64,000 nucleotides of DNA from an uncultured Prevotellaceae bacterium (GTDB lineage Bacteria; Bacteroidota; Bacteroidia; Bacteroidales; Bacteroidaceae), in assembly GCA_900316445.1 (NCBI GenBank), contig ONCZ01000016.1, positions 60,045 through 124,044 on the forward strand, read 5' to 3'. Below the pieces are notes generated by a model. It made no database searches. It was not told the DNA's origin and saw only the letters and a program-made list of their open reading frames with translations. Position numbers and translations under genes: made by a program. Positions 59,666-64,000 of the stretch are shown here, piece by piece (the stretch's first letter is position 1; every line of letters starts with the position of its first letter).

Positions 59666-59685
59666 CAGGCAGAAAGCGAGAGATT

Positions 59686-60300
59686 ATGAGAAAGAGCCAT
59701 AAAGAGGAACTGTTTAGTGCTGCGTTCCGCCTGTTCATCCTTCACGGATATGATGGGGTCAGCTTTAGCGACATAGAGAAGGCTACGGGTATGAGCCGTG
59801 GTGCCATCTTCCACTATGTCGATACCAAACAAGAGCTGTTCAGGCAGGTCATTGAGATGTTCGTCATCGACAAGCAGAGTATTGACATGAAGATTAAGTA
59901 TGGTAAGGAAACGTCGCTTCGTGACTTTATTGGCGCCTATGTACAAGGCGTTAAGCGGACTATGAAGGAAGTGAGGCAGATCATTGGCGAAGATGTATCA
60001 ATGGCTGCTGGTAGTCGGGCATATCTGAACATCATCCAGCAAGTGGCAACGCTACTTCCTGATATCTTTATGCTCTACCAACAGTGTATGGATAGAGAGC
60101 AACAGGTATGGCAGCAGGTCATTACCCGTGCGATAGAACGTAAAGAGATTCAGCCTGAAATAAATGTCGAACTGTTGGCTCAGACATTCATAGCCCTCTT
60201 TTATGGCCGAGCCTATAGGGATTCACTATCCAATGGCCTCGATGCCGACCTCCTAAAGCACCAGATGCTGCAGCTTTATGAGATCATCGTCCTCAAATAG
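59686..60300 (+). CDS. TetR/AcrR family transcriptional regulator
   Basis: 204 residues. The N-terminal HTH (AAFRLFILHGYDGVSFSDIE, ATGMSRGAIFHYVDTKQELF) is typical. The C-terminal ligand domain is not recognisable as a specific subfamily. The dyad at 59581-59600 may be its own operator. Likely targets are itself and perhaps the esterase/SDR pair downstream; no evidence distinguishes these. Confidence 0.9.
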   Translation: MRKSHKEELFSAAFRLFILHGYDGVSFSDIEKATGMSRGAIFHYVDTKQELFRQVIEMFVIDKQSIDMKIKYGKETSLRDFIGAYVQGVKRTMKEVRQIIGEDVSMAAGSRAYLNIIQQVATLLPDIFMLYQQCMDREQQVWQQVITRAIERKEIQPEINVELLAQTFIALFYGRAYRDSLSNGLDADLLKHQMLQLYEIIVLK

Positions 60301-60354
60301 GCGTTACAATTTGGCACTTTATTTTTGTTACATTTTGGTTATATTGTTCATTTT

Positions 60355-60379
60355 CAGCATTTTAAGTCTAAAAATGCTG
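60355..60379 (+). terminator. Hairpin after the TetR gene
   Basis: CAGCATTTT (60355-60363) pairs with AAAATGCTG (60371-60379) around a 7-nt loop, 55 bp after the tetR stop. No strong U-run follows. Confidence 0.5.
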
Positions 60380-60412
60380 TAACACCCATTTCGTTTGATT
60401 TCCCATCTTTCC

Positions 60413-60444
60413 CTTGTGGGTCTCAGATGAAAAGAATACCTTTG
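60413..60444 (+). promoter_or_regulatory. Promoter of the esterase leader
   Basis: CTTG (60413-60416), a 20-nt spacer and TACCTTTG (60437-60444). Transcription from here would cross the hairpin at 60487-60520 before reaching the gene at 60626. Confidence 0.7.
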
Positions 60445-60486
60445 CAATCGATTAGGGTTTCATTTAACTCTGATTTTGATTCAACC

Positions 60487-60520
60487 AGCAGCATCCGTCG
60501 GGATGACGCATGCTGCTTTT
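60487..60520 (+). terminator. Intrinsic terminator in the esterase leader (possible attenuator)
   Basis: AGCAGCAT (60487-60494) pairs with ATGCTGCT (60510-60517). An inner CGTC/GACG extension lies after a C-C mismatch, and the stem is followed by TTTT. It lies 43 nt after the promoter and 106 bp before the ATG. Confidence 0.65.
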
Positions 60521-60625
60521 AAAAAGAAACCTTCCAGATAAAGGGATGGTAAGAGATCGAGATCTGGTAGTAACGAAGTAATTGGCTCAATATAGAATTT
60601 GCATGATTTAAGAAGAAAAACGAAT

Positions 60626-61831
60626 ATGAACAAGAATATTATTACGATGATGCTCGTCCTCGTCGCAATGTCGGGGCAGGCACAGACCCAACTCGAAAGC
60701 GTGAAGGAACTCACGATGAAGTCTGAGTATTTCAACCACGAGCGACAGGTGCTCATATACACGCCCAACAACTACCCGAACTTTGACCAGACCTACTACG
60801 ATGTCATCTATGTGTTCGATGCGCAAGACCGCACGATGTTCGACCTTGTACACTGTTTGCTCAACATCGCCTGCAAGCCCGACCCCGACGGCGGCAGAAG
60901 TACGAGTTTTATCATCGTGGGCACCTGTTCGCCAACCCTTTGGGACATCAACTATTTCCGCAACCACGACTACCTGCCCATGCCCCTGCATGGCAACACT
61001 GGACTGTTCAAGGAGGGCAACTACTACGGCAAATCGCCCGACCTGAAGAAGTTCGTCAAGAATGAGTTGATGCCATACGTGAAAACCCACTATCGCACGT
61101 CGGGGCGCTCCCTCGGCATCGGCCATTCGCTGAGCGCATCGTTCGTGCTCGACGCGATGATTACCGACGACCTTTTCGACGACTACATCGCCATTTCGCC
61201 CAACTGCTGCTACGACGAGTACCGACTGGCCACGGACATCGAGAACTACCAGTTCAAGAACCGCAAGGCTCCCCGCTTCATCTATGCGTCGATGTCGGGC
61301 GAGATTGACAGCGGGCCTGAGTACTGGGGCGATGAGTGGAAATCGGGCTGGGAACGTGCTAGCACTTACCTAAAGGACAAGTCACATTTCCCGGAAAACA
61401 CCGTTACTGCCGTACAAACCTTCCCTGGCTACGGACATTACAACGGCTTCATGCCCAGCCTGACAGCAGCCCTGAACGACTACATCGTTTTCGGGGCCAA
61501 GAATCTGGTGAGCTATGTCGGCGAAGATACCTACCCCGTCCACATCGAACTGCGAGGCAAAAACCTCACAGACACTATTTATATCACCGGCAACCAAGAT
61601 GCGCTGGCCAACTGGGAGGCAAAGGGCGTCAAGATGAAGCTCATCAGCGACAGCATCGCCTCTATCGACTTCCGTCTTCACTTGCCCGCCCAGTTCAAGT
61701 TCACCCAAGGCAGTTGGGAGCGCGAGGCCATCATTTCAAATGCCGACGCAGGCAACCACATCATTCACGATGCAGAACACGCCAATCGCGTGTACCGCCT
61801 GTGGGAGAGAAACCAGTGGATGGGTGAATAA
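60626..61831 (+). CDS. Secreted esterase (alpha/beta hydrolase) with a C-terminal CBM20-like domain
   Basis: 401 residues. The start at 60626 (MNKNIITMMLVLVAMSGQAQ) gives a signal peptide. YVFDAQDRTMFDLV, IIVGTCS, the nucleophile motif GIGHSLSASFVLD and GYGHYNGFMPSL for the histidine define an esterase D/Fes-like hydrolase. The last 100 residues (HIELRGKNLTDTIYITGNQD, ALANWEAKGVKMKL) look like a CBM20-type carbohydrate-binding fold. An acyl-carbohydrate or siderophore ester is a plausible substrate. It starts a two-gene unit with the SDR 12 bp downstream. Confidence 0.82.
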   Translation: MNKNIITMMLVLVAMSGQAQTQLESVKELTMKSEYFNHERQVLIYTPNNYPNFDQTYYDVIYVFDAQDRTMFDLVHCLLNIACKPDPDGGRSTSFIIVGTCSPTLWDINYFRNHDYLPMPLHGNTGLFKEGNYYGKSPDLKKFVKNELMPYVKTHYRTSGRSLGIGHSLSASFVLDAMITDDLFDDYIAISPNCCYDEYRLATDIENYQFKNRKAPRFIYASMSGEIDSGPEYWGDEWKSGWERASTYLKDKSHFPENTVTAVQTFPGYGHYNGFMPSLTAALNDYIVFGAKNLVSYVGEDTYPVHIELRGKNLTDTIYITGNQDALANWEAKGVKMKLISDSIASIDFRLHLPAQFKFTQGSWEREAIISNADAGNHIIHDAEHANRVYRLWERNQWMGE

Positions 61832-61843
61832 AACTGCAAAGAA

Positions 61844-62566
61844 ATGAATACGCAAACCATCATAATCATCGGAGCAACCTCTGGCATTGGCAGGGCATTA
61901 TTCGAGAAATATGCCGCCGACGGTAACCGTATCGGCATCGTAGGCCGACGGACAAATCTGCTTGACGAATTGCGGCAAGAGCATCCTGATACGACAGTCA
62001 CTGCTACGGCAGACATCACCAAGCAGGATGAAATAGCACGAGCTATCGAAGCCCTCCGTTCCGAACTGAAATACATCGATCTTGCCATCGTTTGCTCGGG
62101 AATGGGAGACATCAATGCCTCATTGGATTACGCCTTGGAGCGTCCAACTATCGACACCAACGTCACTGGATGGACATTCGTCATCGATACGCTCTATCAC
62201 ATCTTCGAGCATCAAGGTTATGGCCTTCTTGTTGCAATCACTTCGGCTGGGGGACTGCGCGGTGAGCCGATGGCCCCGGCCTATAGTGCATCGAAAGCCT
62301 ATCAAATCAACTACATGGAAGCCCTACGTAAGAAGGCTTATAAGAGCGGCAACCATATTCATATTACCGACATCCGCCCTGGCCTCGTCAATACAGCAAT
62401 GGCCAAAGGCGAAGGACTCTTCTGGGTGATGCCAGTCGAGAAGGTTGCAAGCCAAATCATCACAGCCATTCACAAGAATAAATACAAAGTCTACGTTACC
62501 AAACGTTGGCATATTCTTGCCATCATTAATAAAAATCTGTCATACGCACTATATAAAAGATTGTAA
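61844..62566 (+). CDS. Short-chain dehydrogenase/reductase
   Basis: 240 residues. Nucleotide motif IGATSGIGRAL at 9-19, VCSGMGD at the NAG-equivalent position, and catalytic Ser/Tyr/Lys in AITSAGG and YSASKAYQ. IRPGLVNTAM follows. Substrate unknown. Twelve bases after the esterase, so likely co-transcribed. Confidence 0.92.
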   Translation: MNTQTIIIIGATSGIGRALFEKYAADGNRIGIVGRRTNLLDELRQEHPDTTVTATADITKQDEIARAIEALRSELKYIDLAIVCSGMGDINASLDYALERPTIDTNVTGWTFVIDTLYHIFEHQGYGLLVAITSAGGLRGEPMAPAYSASKAYQINYMEALRKKAYKSGNHIHITDIRPGLVNTAMAKGEGLFWVMPVEKVASQIITAIHKNKYKVYVTKRWHILAIINKNLSYALYKRL

Positions 62567-62643
62567 GTCAACAATAAAAACAAATGAATGTCAAACCCTC
62601 AAACAAAGAAAGGTGTCATGAGTCCATAAAATAGTCCAAAAAA

Positions 62644-62675
62644 TTTGGGTGTTTCAAAGAATTGGAGTAACTTTG
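62644..62675 (+). promoter_or_regulatory. Promoter of the structured leader
   Basis: TTTG (62644-62647), a 20-nt spacer and TAACTTTG (62668-62675). Exact consensus; start expected near 62682. Confidence 0.8.
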
Positions 62676-62682
62676 CACCCAA

Positions 62683-62918
62683 TACGTAAGCAACCAGCTT
62701 TCTTGTAGGTCTCTCGAATTAACCACTCACAAGACCCATATTCAGAAAAGACGGCTGCCGTGCTCACGTGTCCTATTCGGAGACGTGGGCTTTGGTAGTA
62801 TCAATATGAATATGGGGGCCAGGTTAAGCCCGAGAGCCATATTGAGAGCCCATAGCATCCAAACCACGTTCTCCGTTTTTCTCCAAAATCATCTTATTGT
62901 TTCATTTTAGAGAAAAAC
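62683..62918 (+). ncRNA. Long structured 5' leader, possible regulatory RNA
   Basis: About 240 nt lie between the promoter and the next ORF, unusually long here. A perfect 10-bp helix pairs CCCATATTCA (62735-62744) with TGAATATGGG (62807-62816). Inside it a 12-bp hairpin pairs 62762-62773 with 62779-62790 (one mismatch, one G-U). TCAATATG (62801-62808) can also pair perfectly with CATATTGA (62838-62845), overlapping the first helix by two bases, so alternative folds are possible. CTTGT/ACAAG near 62702-62732 adds a 5' hairpin. No known riboswitch class was recognised. Confidence 0.5.
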
Positions 62919-62924
62919 GTGAAT

Positions 62925-63461
62925 ATGAATCACAATGAAGAAGTCCCAGACTTTCTGGGCGGACTCGGCGACATGCTGCCCGCCGAAGTCCTGAAGGTGT
63001 TGAATGAACTGCTGGAGCAACTGCACCGGAAAGACAAAGATCACCAAGGCAGCCCCGTGTTCATCTATGCCCCAGGCAGCCAGTACGTGGATAAACAATT
63101 TATCATCGGAGCCTCACCCACAACCCCCAAACCTCACCCCCTAACCCCCTCTCCAACTGGCGAGGGGGAACGCCCAAGGGACGGGGAGTTACCTGAAGTT
63201 CTCGCTACGGACGAAGCGATGATCCTTTGGCAAAAAGCTCAACAGGCAGGCTATGTTGATGATCACTATCAGCCTTTATTATCCCGCACCCAGTCAGCCC
63301 TGTTGGCTGATGCCATGGCTGAACGGTTAGGCATCAAGGAGAAATGGAAGGTGTTCGGTGAGCTATGGCATAGGAAAAACATGTATAATGACTATTATAG
63401 AGCCATGGAACAACACCAATCCCTGAGATTCCAAGACAAGCTAAAACAGCTTTTTGACTAG
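62925..63461 (+). CDS. Unknown protein with in-frame repeat segment
   Basis: 178 residues from the ATG at 62925 (MNHNEEVPDFLGGLGDMLPA); a GTG at 62919 is the alternative. The N-terminal helix (VLKVLNELLEQLHRKD) and C-terminal half (MILWQKAQQAGYVDDHYQPL, AERLGIKEKWKVFGELWHR) look helical and soluble. Between them PHPLTPSPTGEGERPRDGEL is written by a CCCCTAACCCCCTCTCC/GGCGAGGGGGAACGCCC repeat (about 63120-63185), a microrepeat type also seen intergenically at 37577. No family recognised. The long leader and the partial ATPase downstream suggest an accessory or mobile region. Confidence 0.6.
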   Translation: MNHNEEVPDFLGGLGDMLPAEVLKVLNELLEQLHRKDKDHQGSPVFIYAPGSQYVDKQFIIGASPTTPKPHPLTPSPTGEGERPRDGELPEVLATDEAMILWQKAQQAGYVDDHYQPLLSRTQSALLADAMAERLGIKEKWKVFGELWHRKNMYNDYYRAMEQHQSLRFQDKLKQLFD

Positions 63462-63466
63462 CAATA

Positions 63467-63499
63467 TACCCCCCATATATACATGCAATATGGGGGGTA
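63467..63499 (+). terminator. Hairpin terminator
   Basis: Perfect 12-bp stem TACCCCCCATAT / ATATGGGGGGTA with a 9-nt loop, directly after the stop of the unknown ORF and before the next -7 box. Confidence 0.75.
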
Positions 63500-63517
63500 A
63501 ATGTTTTATCTTTTTCG

Positions 63518-63525
63518 TACCTTTG
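63518..63525 (+). promoter_or_regulatory. -7 box before the partial AAA ATPase
   Basis: TACCTTTG, 43 bp before the ATG at 63569; no clear -33. Confidence 0.45.
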
Positions 63526-63568
63526 CTGCGTCGCGACGTAAATGGTAAAAAGTAAAACAAAACAGATT

Positions 63569-64000
63569 ATGACAGAACAATCAACACTTATCTCCGAGGA
63601 GCTGACTCTGGCCGGGGAGGCTTCCCCCGTCACACCGGAGATCATCGCCCTCAACAGTCACCGCATCACCACGGAGACACAGCTGAAGGACCAGGAATAC
63701 CTCTTCAAGCTTCAGGACAAGCCCTGCTTCCCGAGATGCGACGTGACCACCATCACCGGCCCTGCCAAGAGCGGCAAGACCTTCTTCGTGTCGATGCTGA
63801 TGGCCTGCTGCGCAGAGCGGCAGGTGCTGGCACTGGAACGGGTCAGGGAGGAACCGCTGAGCGTGCTCTGGCTCGACACCGAGCAGAGCCGGCAATCTAC
63901 CAAGGACATCCTGGCAGGCAGGATCGCCAGACTGGTACAGACGCCGTTCCCCGATGAGCGGTTCTATGTGTTCAACGTCCGCTCGGCCACCTACAAGGAG
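63569..64000 (+). CDS. AAA ATPase (RepA/AAA_25-like), cut by window end
   Basis: 144 codons, open to the last base. Starts MTEQSTLISEELTLAG. Walker A is TGPAKSGKTFF near 63-73 and a Walker B-like VLWLDTEQSRQS near 98. This is the RecA-like fold of AAA_25/RepA-type ATPases that accompany replication or mobilisation genes on Bacteroidales mobile elements and prophages. The base composition is GC-richer than the left neighbours. The rest lies outside the window. Confidence 0.75.
   Translation, partial: MTEQSTLISEELTLAGEASPVTPEIIALNSHRITTETQLKDQEYLFKLQDKPCFPRCDVTTITGPAKSGKTFFVSMLMACCAERQVLALERVREEPLSVLWLDTEQSRQSTKDILAGRIARLVQTPFPDERFYVFNVRSATYKE

Noticed and set aside
62683-62918. Structured leader considered as a retron or a known riboswitch
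   Set aside because: No reverse transcriptase gene follows and no class-specific conserved core was recognised, so it is left as an unassigned structured leader.

Overview
The window looks like a chromosomal segment of a Bacteroidales species, most likely Prevotellaceae. The evidence is as follows. At least a dozen promoters fit the Bacteroidota consensus TTTG - 19/20 nt - TAnnTTTG. Shine-Dalgarno sequences are almost absent. Families typical of the order are present: type III glutamine synthetase, LL-diaminopimelate aminotransferase, DUF4369, DUF4923, DUF4325, TPR/HTH regulators, and secreted proteins with a C-terminal sorting-like tail. No rRNA, CRISPR array, transposase or integrase gene is visible.

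Layout. 1-4.3 kb: a partial DUF4369 lipoprotein, a TPR lipoprotein co-oriented with tRNA-Leu(UAA), and a divergent old-yellow-enzyme/FeS reductase. 4.4-7.3 kb: two related AAA-type ATPases separated by a palindrome-ended repeat and a gene remnant. 7.4-12.9 kb: a four-gene cluster of a secreted C13 (legumain/caspase-like) protease, two secreted proteins with sorting tails, and one polypeptide fusing sigma region 2 to a membrane segment and an outer-membrane beta-barrel. 13-16.2 kb: pyrE, a SRPBCC protein, argH and a lipoprotein. 16.2-19.1 kb: a repeat-rich zone enclosing an ECF sigma/membrane-protein pair. 19.1-31 kb: housekeeping genes (free-methionine sulfoxide reductase, comF, recX, prmC, ribD, ABC transporter, RNase H, argS, sodium symporter). 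31-34.1 kb: MATE exporter, radical SAM enzyme, zinc ribbon and a tiny ORF with a strong RBS and terminator. 34.6-37.6 kb: aroQ, O-methyltransferase, rbfA and a LolE-type permease, separated by three copies of one hairpin repeat. 37.6-49 kb: acyl-phosphotransferase, GH95 fucosidase, DUF3109, ung, the dapF-dapL-glnN operon and a STAS-like/ATPase pair. 49-56.3 kb: acetyltransferase, FMN reductase, gltD and gltB. 56.6-64 kb: a DUF4143 ATPase, a frameshifted TPR/HTH regulator, TetR, an esterase/SDR pair and, at the right edge, a structured leader before an unknown protein and a partial AAA ATPase that may open a mobile region.

Nitrogen and amino-acid metabolism is concentrated here: GltBD and GlnN provide ammonia assimilation, DapF and DapL serve the diaminopimelate/lysine branch, and ArgH and ArgS serve arginine. 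The most distinctive features are the sigma-barrel fusion with its protease and secreted neighbours, and an unusual density of short repeat families. Several of these repeats also sit in frame inside conserved genes (argS, prmC, gltD, GH95, MATE, symporter), where they encode extra peptide segments. All functional statements rest on motif recognition by eye; no database search was run.
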